A DNA stretch of 64,000 nt from Macrophomina tecta (Eukaryota > Ascomycota > Dothideomycetes > Botryosphaeriales > Botryosphaeriaceae), in contig JAKSGN010000035.1 in NCBI GenBank assembly GCA_024180945.1, forward strand, positions 2,914,001 to 2,978,000, written 5' to 3'. Shown piece by piece: positions 53,142 to 64,000 of this stretch (position 1 is the stretch's first letter; every line of letters starts with the position of its first letter). The translations under genes were made by a program, and so were the position numbers. The notes under the pieces were generated by a model, which searched no databases, was not told where the DNA came from, and worked only from the letters and a program-made list of their open reading frames with translations.

Positions 53142-55333
53142 ATGCCTCAAACCTCCTGTAGCAATTGTAGGCGGTACGTACGTTGAGATGAATCATCCCC
53201 CCTAGTAACTGACAGCCTATTCCAGAAGAAAACAAAAGTGTAGGAATGCCGGAGCTGTGCGTGAAATTATTTGGGCAAAGACTGATCTAAACAGGCGGAT
53301 TGGAGCGGCCTGAATGTTTACGATGTCGAAACCGCCAAAAACAATGCTCATATCCAACTACAAAGTCGAAGGCAAGCCCCAAGACGGACCCCAATTTGGC
53401 GCGAGTGTTATCTCTCCAGGATCGCCTCGGTACAGCGGCCACCTGTCATGGATACAGCAAATGCTAACTGCTGAAAGTTCGTCTCAAGGCTTTGCTTGAA
53501 GGACACGGCGGAAAGCCTGGTTTAGCTGAGGAAGGCCACAGCGTCCGCGACCTTCTATCAAGAAGATCAAATGATGATTCACAAACGCGCGGTACTGGCC
53601 ATTCGTCAAGTGAGACAGCTTATGAACCTGGTTTCTCTCCGGCCCACTTACGATTGGCCCCCGGTTCGGATTTCTCTAACATGCCAGTGGATGCCAATGA
53701 TTTCAGAGTGCGATTTTTGTAAGTGGGCCGAGACTTCAAAGAAGCATGGGCTAAATATGCCAGAATCGGGCTCTACTTCTTTACCATTCAGCCCATGTTC
53801 CCGCTTTTCCGCGAAGAGCCATTCATGCAAGACTTCCACAGCGGAGCAGCTCCTCCGAGCCTGGTAATCGTGATGGTGAGCTTGGCTTCGCGGTTTTCCA
53901 ATGCATTCCCGGAATACCGGAACCTGGGCTCAGCTGTCGATCGGATCGAACGGAGCATCGTGCAGAACGAATTGTCGCGTCCGCGCGTAATGCTAAACGA
54001 TATAAAATTGGCCTGCCTTTGCGTCATTCACCAGCTAGCATCCAGCCCAAAGCGAGACACTCGGGTGGTAATGGAAGCCCTCTCTCGCGTGGTCCACGCC
54101 TGCAGACTACACAAGGTCGACAGCTGTGATTATGCCAGTTCGATTTTCCCGGATGCAACCATTGAGGAGCTTCGCAACGTATGGTGGGCAGTCATCAGGA
54201 TCGACACTTGTTGCAACGTCACTTCCTGCACGCCGTTTTACCTACACCTGGAGTCTAACATAACCTCTTCAGGGGGTGCATCCGTGTCAGGATTCCCCGC
54301 TGCAGCGGAACCGAGCCACTGCCTTTCTCGCATCCCACACTCCATGAACGCGTCTTTCTGGAAGGTCCTTGAGAATCGAAGCAACGCGACCTTTGCCGAT
54401 GGACGGTGGCTGCACATTTCGATGTACCTCCTGCTCCGAGAAATCGGAAATCTCATGCGCGACACTGTCCTTAATCCGGAAGACCAGGCGCAGGAAGCTA
54501 AGGTGTTGCATGCCCATGAAAGCTGCAAGAGGATATGCGGCTTACTTCCCGCTTGGTACATCGACCCTCAGCGGGCAGTCCGCATGTATGAATCACCTTT
54601 GCGACATCGCATACGTCTCGAGACTTTGATGTTACTGCGCATGTATGTAGCTCCTACACCAACCATGCCTAGCACCAGCCACTAACTGAGCCTAAGCTGC
54701 TGCATCTACACCGTGCTCCCATTGTTGGTCAATCTCCAGTCATGCTTGCCTACGGATCCGGGCTCCCGTGCCAGGTTGCTCAGTCTATGGGACCTTTTTA
54801 CGTCCCATCTTCAAGCAGCTGCAGCTATTGCCGAAGCCATGCCGCCAGCCTACTATCGCAATTGCGATCCTCAGATGAGTACTGCAATCTGGATCGTGGG
54901 CTGCATGGTTTGCCTTTGCGGGATGCTGGCACCGCAGAGCAGCAATTTCGTGGGGTGGTCGCGGTCCAGGCAACAAAATCTCGAGCGGGGTTTCGACGTG
55001 CTGCGGGAAAGTCTCGCTGGATTTGCTAGGACGTGGAAGTTGTCAGGACAGATGCTTGGTAAGCTGCCTCGCCCACACCCCCCTAATGTCTTCTCAGCTC
55101 ACCATGTAGAATCCCTCGAGTCGGTGCGAGGATGGCAGGACCTACAGCTCCAACTAAACGAGGTGCTAGGTCTCCTAGCACGACTACAGGTGCCTGTGCC
55201 TGTGCGCGATGCGGATTCAGGAGATCCATACGAGATCGATGTTGTGAGTGTTTGTAAAGATCCGCCAGGTCAGATGCCTACGTGGTGGCCTAATGTTCAG
55301 GACGTATATGCTAGCAAAGGCCCCCATGTTTAA
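53142..55333 (+). CDS. Zn2Cys6 fungal-specific transcription factor
   Basis: Binuclear zinc-cluster regulator with the fungal_trans middle homology region, acting in the nucleus. Six exons: 53142..53173, 53226..53239, 53295..53429, 53478..53718, 53764..54642, 54697..55333 (645 aa, all phases consistent). The zinc cluster is split over three exons, the middle one only 14 nt. Joined, it gives C-x2-C-x6-C-x6-C-x2-C-x6-C with CSNCRRRKQKC and CLRCRNRQKQCSYP. A short coiled linker follows (LQDRLVRLKALLE), then the regulatory domain (FFTIQPMFPLFREEPF, LRNVWWAVIRIDTCC). The gene reads clean. It is over 30 kb from the PKS, so its target could equally be the nearby NmrA or ABC genes. Confidence 0.88.
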
Positions 55334-56356
55334 CCGAAACGACTGACTTAGTAGAAACTGAAATTCCCTTCAACCTTAAGGCGCACTGACAGTTCATTCA
55401 GTTGATGAAAGGCAATAGTTGACATGATATTAAAGGAGGACGGCCCAGGAGGTGTTGTTGGAGAGAGTCTCATTGAAACCCCGTACAATTGATGAAGTCA
55501 AGTTGGCATGTCTAGTAAGTGAGGCCAGATGGGCTCTCTATATACTCATAACGAGTAACTATCCACTAGCTACAGGATTGATTTAGTCTATCACAAGGGT
55601 AATGCTGAGGGAAGAGAGTTAGTGCCGGTGTTGCACTACGTGAGGTGGCTTGGTGCCGTTGTTTTACTTATTTAGTATTCCAACAGGTGTGCCTCTTATC
55701 ATCTGGCTTCAGAGCTAGCTCCAATTGTGAATCCTAAAACACACGTGACTACTAAATATCCCTACAATTCTATACCTCGATAAGGCCGTTCCGTAAATTT
55801 AATATCCGGACTGAGCGTCGGATTATTCGTTTCATTAATAGAGTTCCTAAACTTGGACATAAATAAGTTACTGATCGACTCCATCTTTTAACCTCCCTGA
55901 ATACTGTCCGGCGCGTTCTGCGCAAGCACTTTATTACCAGACAGAGAGTAAAGAAGATGCCATGTATCTCGCAAAGGAGTATGCCGTCCTATACAAATAA
56001 TCTTAGAAGTATACAGGCGCAAAAGCTGGAAATGATGGAAAAAAGTTCGTTTGGGCGATGAGTGCTCGGTTGAGCAAGGCACTGGCCACATCCTTGACTA
56101 TGTATTCGACGGACTAAGTTATTCAAAGTAAGATTCTTCTTAGCTCGAACGAGACCACTTGACAAGAAGGTAAGACATATATTTTGTGGTAGGTTCGCTA
56201 GAAGATTAGAGGTATTAGATCTGTTGGAACTTTTGTGTATTTAATGTTGAGTAGTGTAACTTGGCAGTAGCAGGTGTAAGAATGGCCAACCCCCCCTCTC
56301 CTACTCCTGCTTATTACCAAGAATCTCATGCTTCACCACCAATTCCAACAAGATCT
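55334..56356. other. Convergent region without recognisable gene
   Basis: AT-rich 1.0 kb between the convergent transcription factor and NmrA-like genes, presumably 3' flanks. No family resemblance in the short frames. Confidence 0.45.
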
Positions 56357-57544
56357 TTACGCAACCCCCATCTTACGCTTAAGGTCATCAGGCCCCTTCA
56401 ATACCTGCCTCGGCTTCCCGTCATAATGAACTTTCTCCATCCACTCGCGGAGGCTTTTGATTCGGTTCGGGTGAATTTTGGTTAAGAGATCGAAATCTCT
56501 TTTCACCCCGTGACCCTCACCCCAGTATCTCCACCACGCAGAAAAGTTCTCGCGCCACGTCTGAAAGGATTCATCACGCGGCATACTCGGGTCAACCATG
56601 AAGTTTGAATAAGCCCCAGGATAGGGCTCCGCGCCGGCCAGGTAATCCACGAGGGGCTTGTAGACGTGGACGCCCCTCTTACCGGTGACGTCGGAGAAGG
56701 TCTTTACTATCTCTGCGAAGGTCACTTCATCGGTTGCGACTTCCAAGTTGAGACCTGCAGATTCCGGAAAGTGGTCGAAAAGCCAGAGGCTGTACGCGCC
56801 GACGTCATCAAGGGCGATAAGGGGGATCTTTCCGTCCTCTAGAAGTAGGCATAGCTTGTTAGCGGCGATGAGCTGAATGAAGTGCGGACTGGCTTCGAAG
56901 CCAATTAGCATAAAATGAGGACGTACTCGCCGGGTTAGCCCACACGAAACTGCCATCCTCTTGCTCCTTTGGCACGAACATGCCATCAAGCAGCATGTCC
57001 ATGTACGGTGGGGTGGTTATCAGACTGCTCTTCGTCGCCGCCTCTTGGCCCTGGGCCAAGATGAAGTCGCCAACGCGCGCTTTCGCGTCGTTGTGCCCCA
57101 CGTGATACGCCTCGTTCCATCCAGCCACCTTCAGCGTGTAGTCAACGTTCGCATACACGTAGTGTTGGACGTTTTCGTGGCGGGCAATCTCATACGCTCG
57201 GATGCCGTAGAACAACTCGGCCTTTTCGCCAATTGAGAATCCGTCCGTGTTGACCCAGGCGCCGTACACGCCCCGGAAGGCGGCGTGCAAATCTGCTTGG
57301 TTGTCTTGGTTTCCTTGGATCAGATGGACATTAGGGAGCTGGAGGAGGGCTTGGGCGCGCGGAGATTGAGTGTCGCGGGTGAGGACGCGAACACGGTAAC
57401 GCTGGCTTCTAGCGAGAGCTGGATAGGTGATGTTAGTGGACGCGTGATACTGATGAGGATAGGGATTGCTGTGTTACCCTGGACCACAGGTCCTCCCTGC
57501 GCGCCGGTTCCTCCAATGACAAGGATTTCTTTAAGATCAGACAT
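56357..57544 (-). CDS. NmrA-like NAD(P)-binding protein
   Basis: Atypical SDR of the NmrA/HSCARG family, which either senses NAD(P) redox state or reduces small substrates. Exons are complement(56357..56892, 56927..57418, 57478..57544). The N-terminus MSDLKEILVIGGTGAQGGPVV holds the GGTGxQG dinucleotide motif. Then come RVRVLTRD, FRGVYGAWVNTDGFS, HYVYANVDYTLK and LITTPPYMDMLLDGMF, and an end RRMKMGVA-like tail (DDLKRKMGVA). Intron 2 as needed to keep the frame is only 34 bp (donor GTACGT, branch GCTAAT, acceptor AAG), unusually short. A small deletion inside the intron, or a frameshift in the exon, are alternatives. Otherwise uninterrupted, about 364 aa. Confidence 0.8.
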
Positions 57545-60513
57545 GTTCGCAGTTAAGCTTAAAATGCTGAGTTGCAGAGGGGCACCTTGTGGGCAGGCTT
57601 TAATAGAGCAAAGTGTTTTGTAATCTCATCGGATGCCAACGCACCATGATGCAATTAACCGCTCTGGTTTTCAGTATCGGTTCAGCCTGGACTTGCTCAT
57701 GGCCTTGCCTGAACTGGCTATCCTGGATTAGCGCTCGAAAATCTCTTCCGTTTGTCGACGCCTTTACTAAACTACCAAATTGATCACTAATTTGCACGCG
57801 CATGATTAAACTAAGCCATATGATAAGAGCGGCTAGGGCCTTACATAAAAAAAACACATGTGACCGTAGTTTTAGAGGAATATACAAGGGAATAATGTGT
57901 TCCTATTAGGAAGCGGGCGGTGCTTAAACGAAGTAAGAAAGCCTTGATTGTCACGAGCTCAACTGCAGCACTTTCTTCCAAATTCCCTGTCCGTACTACA
58001 AGAAGCATCCAAGACCGTAATGCAACGTACAGTGGGTTTATCAAAACCATCGATAAATCCCTATTGTCGATCCAAAGTGTCCTTTGAGGCTCCTTCAACC
58101 GGCGCGCAGGTGGTCGGCACTATATTATCCTACCGAAACGGCGGCCGACGCGGAATTGTAATGAATGATTCAGTCTTCGGAATGAGCATGCAGATGCGGG
58201 GGTGAATTTTCTGGCACACTGGTAGTAAACACTGCTAAGAGTGCTGCTGGACAGTGATGATCACTCCATGCCAAAGACTCGGCCGCTTTTAAGAGGGGTA
58301 GCTCAGAACGCAAACATCAACTGCCACAACCGAAGCAGAGAAGTGGATTGTTGACGGTGCATGGCTCTCGATGTTTTGCCGAAATGGGTTGCGGGCTTCG
58401 TCCGTACAGCGAGGATAGTTTGTGCCCGGCCATATTATTCACGATACCGGGGAAGTTAGCGCTCTAGAGTGCCATTAACGCACGTAGCTAAGTCTATAGC
58501 CAGAGGACAAGAGGCGCATTCTAGGGCGCTCTCGTCGAATATTATGTCATGTTGGAGGGTGGAAGGTTCCCGTGGCAGCGGCTAGGCTGTTTCAGGTTCA
58601 GGTTGATTGCTTCAGCAGCTTAGTCAACACCAAGCGCTGGCCCTTGAGGCCAACGCCTGCTGCCTCCTTCATCAATCAACATTTCTTCTCTCGTTTTTTT
58701 GGTTCGCCAAGATTGGTTTAACATGTTACTTTTGTTGGAACTTAGTGGTTATTCTTTATAGAGAACGTGAGAGGAACAGGGTTTTAGACTTGGTCTGGTG
58801 CAATGTGGATCTTCCGATCAAAACACACTTGTACGCTTAGGGCAAGGCACCCCCAGCTCCGCCGGCATAGTGGAGGCCCGTTACGCAATACACGGCGTCA
58901 TTATAAGGCGCTTTTGGCCGTTGTAGAGAGCGAACGCAGGGCTCAACGGGTGTGCATTGCACACGGTGGATGTGCACATTGTATTACGCCGATCCCGGTT
59001 CTTCCGAACTTCCGATCTGGCCTTCAAATGTAAATCACCCAGTAGACACGGTCTTGACTATGTCGCGTAAGGCAACGGTCGAGAGCAGATAAATGCGACT
59101 GAACTCAGCTGAATGGATTGATTATCCCCGCTCGTTCCTTTGCGCGAATTGCCCGACGGAAGACGCGACCGTCACATGCGAACGTGGCATGCGGCCCAAC
59201 TGCGCAGGCCTTGTCGCTCGCCATGATAGACTATAATCCTCCCGACCACGATTGCATGTAGACGAGGTTTTGAAAGTGGCTCACTTGAGCAGCGGCAGCC
59301 CGGCGGCGGGCTGTGGCGCCGTTGTGACTGCCATCTCGCCCGCTGGTGAGGACGATTTATGCTTTGACTGCGGTTCGCTTCCGACCCCGACGGCTGCGTC
59401 TATGTGATGCTCAGCACTAGCGCTGGTGGAAACCCCCTTAACAATGACGCGATGTGTGGCGAGCGTATCTGGTGTTTTGCGAGCAGCGTACTCATCAACA
59501 TACAAGGCTAACTAGCACGGAGGAATCCAGCAATGATCACGTTGTCACACGGCTTGCAGAACTTGAATGCCTTCCCAGAGGTTCTGTCGCGCCTTGCCCA
59601 CAGCCGCGTTGCTTTCCTAGTGTTATATTTTTCCAGCTCGCGCCGAGTTTGCAGTGATCTGCTGGCGTGTGAGAAGGGCTCGCTTCTGCTGCTGTTTCTG
59701 CCACTGTCGACCCCCTAGTCGCACCCAGAGACGCCTAAAACTGGCTTTTTCGGCATAGCCCCACTTGCACTTCGCCCGCGTTCGCACTGGCGGGTCGGAT
59801 GAAGGCCACAGTAGTTGGGCCGACCCTACGAAAAAGTCTTGGCGGTGAGATCGGCGCAACTGTATCCTGGGCGGGCCCGAGTACACCATTGCGTGCCAAA
59901 CCCAGAGGGCGTAATCTCTGCCCTTCGCACGTGTAGAGCACGCACCCGTCGCCCTGGCCGTCGAGAACATTGCGATGCGGCGGACAGTCCGTGCGCGTTT
60001 GCGCGCGGCAGTGTTGCAGAGTCATGGCACTTGGACAGCCGCCATGTCACCCCCAGCCACCGGTCGCACCGGCTTCTCGAGAGGCGTATTGATGTCTGCT
60101 TGTGTAAAACGCCAATGACGATCGGAACTGCACCCATCGGGATAGGAGACGGAAATACAACGAGGGCAACGGCCAGTACCGGCCGATTACTAAACCCAAT
60201 GTGGTGGAACTCTTCGAGTCGGACTGGGGTTCTTCCGAACGCCATTCTGCTTTGCTGAGCCCGTCCTATCCTCCGCCGGCCAGGATATCGCTGCTCTAAG
60301 GAGAGGACATAACTGCAGAGCGCTCGCTGTATATAGGCTGACCGAAACAACTCGTTGTTTGCTGTTTCATTTTCAATTAGTCCTCCTCGCCGCCTCTGTC
60401 TTCGCTGGTTTTCTTTTCCCTCCAGCTAATTGTTCACCTCTTGGCTTTCGTTGCTGCTGCTCCCCGTCGCCTCTTCCTCTGCCCCTGCGAGGCAGGCTTC
60501 AACGAAGCTCGAA
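57545..60513. other. 3-kb region without recognisable gene
   Basis: Divergent promoters of the NmrA-like and ABC genes lie at its ends. The middle has scattered short frames on both strands and a stretch at about 58838-59000 that loosely echoes the repeat at 46800-46990. I see no supported gene. Confidence 0.45.
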
Positions 60514-63500
60514 CATGGACCAACGGCCACACCAGCCGCGCGGCGCCGATTCCAGCGACCTGACGCTTCCCAATATCCCGGACGAGTCCGCGTCTCAGTT
60601 CAAAGAGATGGCCGGTTCGGAAAGTGGCAAGTCTATCTCTGGCTCTACCCACGAGCACCAAACGGAAAAGCCACGCTCGAAAGGTACAGGGGAATGGCAC
60701 ATGGCAGGAGAGGTGGAGGATATCAAACTCCGCGACGGCGGAAAATCCAGGAAGCTAGGTGTCACTTGGAAGAACCTCACGGTCAAGGGCGTCAGCAGCG
60801 ATGCTACCTTCAACGAAAACATCCTTTCGCAGTTCAATCCCATCGGAAAGATCGGCAAAACCCCCCCTATGAAGACCATCATCGACAACTCCTACGGATG
60901 CGTCAAGCCTGGCGAGATGCTGCTCGTCCTCGGCAGGCCTGGAGCAGGCTGTACGACACTGCTGAGCATGCTCTCAAACCGCCGGCTTGGCTACGCGGAG
61001 ATCACCGGCGATGTCAAGTTCGGCAGCCTGTCGCACAAAGAGGCCAAGATGTATCCTGGCCAGATTGTCATGAACACGGAAGAGGAGATCTTCTTTCCGA
61101 CCTTGTCCGTCGGCGACACCATCGACTTCGCCACTCGCTTGAAGGTCCCCTACCACCTGCCGGACGGCGTTGACGCCGCCCAGTACGCCAGAGAGAACAC
61201 CGAGTTTCTCCTTCGGTCCCTGGGCATTCCACACACGCGCGACACAAAAGTCGGCAACGAATTCGTCCGCGGCGTCTCTGGAGGCGAGAGGAAGCGCGTG
61301 TCAATCCTCGAGTGCCTCACAACCCGAGGCAGCGTCTTCTGTTGGGACAATTCCACGCGTGGCCTGGATGCCAGCACCGCCCTGGAGTGGAGCAAGGCGA
61401 TGCGAGCCATGACCGATATCCTCGGGCTCACCACCATCGTCACCCTATACCAAGCGGGCAACGGCATCTACGAGCAGTTCGACAAAGTCCTCGTCCTGGA
61501 CGAAGGCCAGCAGATCTATTATGGACCGCGAGAGGAAGCGGTGCCTTACATGGAGGCTCTCGGCTTCGTCTGCGATCCCTCGATCAACAAGGCAGACTTC
61601 TTGACCAGCGTCACAGTCCCCACCCAACGCCTCGTCGCGCCGGACTACAAAGGCAGGCTGTTGCAGACTGCCGACGAGTTCCGCGCCGCCTACGATGAAT
61701 CGCCCACCAAGGCGAGGATGGTTGCCGAACTCGAGTACTCCGAAAGCACGGAAGCGCAGCAGAACACGGCCGAATTCAAGGAAATAGTGGCGGGGGAAAA
61801 GCACAAAGGCGTCTCGGCGAATTCCGTTGTGACTGCCGGCTTCTACACCCAGGTTACGGCTGCCGTCATCCGCCAGTATCAGATGATGTGGGGTGACAAG
61901 TCCACGCTCATCATGAAGCAAGCCTCTTCGATCGCGCAAGCGCTGCTTGGTGGTTCCCTCTTCTACAATGCCCCGAACGACTCGAGCGGCCTGTTCCTCA
62001 AGGGCGGCGCTCTTTTCTTCTCCATCCTCTATCCCGCCCTTATCTCGCTGTCCGAAGTCGCAGACTCATTCACCGGACGACCAGTTCTAGCGAAACACCG
62101 TTCTTTTGCTCTCTATCATCCGGCAGCCTTCTGTGTTGCCCAAATCGCGGCGGACATTCCGATCCTCATCTTCCAGATCACCAACTTTGGTTTGATTCTC
62201 TATTTCATGGTCGGCTTGGAGCGCAGCGCCGGAGCTTTCTTCACTTACTGGATTATCAATTTCGCCACGGCTATGGCTATGACCGAGTTTTTCCGTCTGA
62301 TTGGCGCCCTCTTCCCCACCTTCGACGCAGCAACCAAAGCCTCGGGCCTTCTGCTCGTTTCCTTCTTCATCTACATGGGCTACATGATCGTCAAGCCTGA
62401 GATGCACCCCTGGTTCGTGTGGATCTTTTGGATCGATCCCATGGCCTACGGCTTCGAGGCTCTGCTGGGCAACGAGTTCCACGGGCAGGACCTCCCCTGC
62501 GTTGGCCCCAACATCGTCCCCAGCGGTCCCGGCTATGGCACCGGCGAGGGTGGACAAGCCTGCACCGGCGTCCTTGGCGCGCGCCCGGGCGCAAGCAGCG
62601 TCACAGGAGATGAATATCTTGCCGCCATGTCATTCAGCCACGACCATGTGTGGCGCAACGTCGGCATCATCTGGGCGTGGTGGGCCCTCTTCACCGCCCT
62701 CACCATCTTCTTCACCTCACGATGGAAGCAGATGGGCGAGGGCGGGCGCAGCCTCCTGATTCCCCGGGAGCAGCAGCATCGCGTCAGGGCCGCGCGGTCG
62801 GACGAGGAGTCGCAAGCCACCAAAACGCCTCGCGCCCATTCGTCCTCGGGCGTGGCGGATGAGGACATCTCCGACCAGCTGATTGCGAACACAAGCACGT
62901 TCACTTGGAAGAACCTGACATACACGGTGAAAACGCCCTCTGGCGATCGCGTTCTGCTCGACAACGTGCAAGGCTACGTCAAGCCCGGCATGCTCGGCGC
63001 GCTGATGGGATCGTCCGGCGCTGGCAAGACTACGCTCCTGGACGTGCTCGCCCAGCGCAAGACCGAGGGAACCATCCATGGCTCGGTTATGGTCGATGGC
63101 CGTCCTCTTCCGATATCCTTCCAGCGGTCTGCTGGCTATGTCGAGCAGTTAGACGTGCACGAACCCCTGGCCACCGTGCGCGAGGCTCTCGAGTTTTCCG
63201 CCCTGCTTCGCCAGTCGCGCTACACGCCGCGCGAGGAAAAGCTGAAGTACGTCGATACTATTATCAACCTTCTGGAGCTGCACGACATCGAGCACACCCT
63301 GGTCGGCCGCCCTGGCGCCGGCCTCTCGGTCGAGCAGCGTAAGCGCCTTACCATTGGCGTCGAGCTGGTTGCGAAGCCCAGCATTCTCATATTCCTCGAC
63401 GAGCCTACCTCCGGCCTCGACGGCCAGGCCGCCTACAATACGGTGCGCTTCCTGCGCAAGCTTGCAGAGGTTGGCCAGGCCGTCTTGGTCACCATTCACC

Positions 63501-64000
63501 AGCCCTCTGCGCAGATCTTCGCCCAGTTCGACACGCTCCTCCTGCTCCAAGCCGGCGGCAAGACGGTCTATTTTGGGGACATCGGCGAGAATGCAGCAAC
63601 CGTGAAGGAGTATTTCGGTCGCTACGGCGCGCCATGCCCGCGCGAAGCCAACCCCGCCGAGCACATCGTCGACGTGGTGTCCGGAAACGGCTCGGCGAAC
63701 CAAAACTGGAATAGCATCTGGCTCCAGTCCCCCGAGCACGAGAAGCTCGTCAAGGACCTGGATGAGATCATCGCTACGGCGGCTGCGAATCCGCCGGGCA
63801 CGTTCGACGACGGCCACGAATTCGCAGCGCCGATGTGGGAACAGGTAAAGCTCGTCACGCACCGGATGAACGTCGCGCTCTTCCGCAACACCGAGTACCT
63901 GGACAACAAGTTCATCTTGCACATCAGCCTCGCCCTGCTAAACGGCTTCTCGTTCTGGATGATTGGAGATAGCCTGGGAGACCTGCAGGCCCACCTCTTC
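60514..64000 (+). CDS. PDR-type ABC transporter (ABCG), 3' end outside window
   Basis: Full-size pleiotropic-drug-resistance efflux pump of the plasma membrane, order (NBD-TMD)2. One open frame of 1162 codons from ATG 60514 ([15 protein letters not shown]) to the edge; the family has about 1450-1500. NBD1: Walker [13 protein letters not shown]-type signature VSGGERKR, Walker [14 protein letters not shown]1 with [18 protein letters not shown] and the extracellular loop before the DHVWRNVGI region. NBD2: Walker [10 protein letters not shown], degenerate signature LSVEQRKR, Walker [16 protein letters not shown]2 begins at the right edge. The NBD asymmetry is normal for fungal PDR pumps. Possibly azole or metabolite efflux; substrate not deducible. 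No intron or lesion in the visible part. Confidence 0.93.

Noticed and set aside
1..64000. CRISPR arrays, rRNA or tRNA genes
   Set aside because: No regularly spaced direct repeats, rRNA-like blocks or convincing tRNA cloverleaf were seen; CRISPR is not expected in a fungal nuclear genome.

Overview
The window comes from a filamentous ascomycete (Pezizomycotina). Genes carry many short introns of about 45-87 bp with GTRNGT-type donors and CTRAC-like branch sites. The protein families are typical of mould secondary metabolism: a highly reducing polyketide synthase (HR-PKS), microsomal P450s, a berberine-bridge-type FAD oxidase and a full-size PDR ABC transporter. The mobile elements are of fungal type, a chromodomain Ty3/gypsy element and a Tad-like LINE. 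The species cannot be named from sequence alone. All exon structures were worked out by eye from splice signals, reading phase and family conservation.

Region A (1 to about 22 kb, GC-rich) is a polyketide biosynthetic cluster. In order it holds P450-1 (-, cut by the window edge), an FSH1-type serine hydrolase (+), SDR-1 (-), a 14-TM MFS exporter (-), a secreted FAD-linked oxidase (+), SDR-2 (-), P450-2 (+), the HR-PKS (+; KS-AT-DH-degenerate MT-ER-KR-ACP) and a decayed beta-lactamase/LovD-like acyltransferase relic (+). Such a set would make a reduced polyketide chain, release it by the hydrolase, oxidise it by P450s, FAD oxidase and SDRs, and export it. The cluster looks broken. SDR-1 has an in-frame TGA, SDR-2 two apparent 1-nt losses, P450-2 lacks its whole haem-binding segment, and the PKS has one 1-nt loss plus an in-frame TAG. 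P450-1, the hydrolase, the MFS and the FAD oxidase read cleanly.

Region B (about 22-48 kb, more AT-rich) mixes intact metabolic genes, relics and transposons: an amidase relic (-), an intact D-threonine aldolase/D-serine dehydratase-like gene (-), an intact Baeyer-Villiger monooxygenase (-), a complete chromovirus-type gypsy element (29373-37040) with LTRs identical by eye and a 5-bp target duplication, a P450 C-terminal relic (-), two paralogous cis-CaaD-like tautomerases (-) around an SDR (+), and two copies of a roughly 115-bp LTR-like repeat in opposite orientation. The gypsy element sits 75 bp upstream of the BVMO start codon. It also carries, on the opposite strand to gag-pol, a spliced gene for a Zn2Cys6-spaced, coiled-coil protein. 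This antisense accessory gene is the most unusual item in the window.

Region C (48-64 kb) holds a 5'-truncated Tad-like LINE with intact ORF2 and a 14-bp target duplication, a six-exon Zn2Cys6 transcription factor (+) whose zinc cluster is split across a 14-nt micro-exon, an NmrA-like gene (-), about 3 kb without a recognisable gene, and a PDR-type ABC transporter (+) that runs off the right edge.
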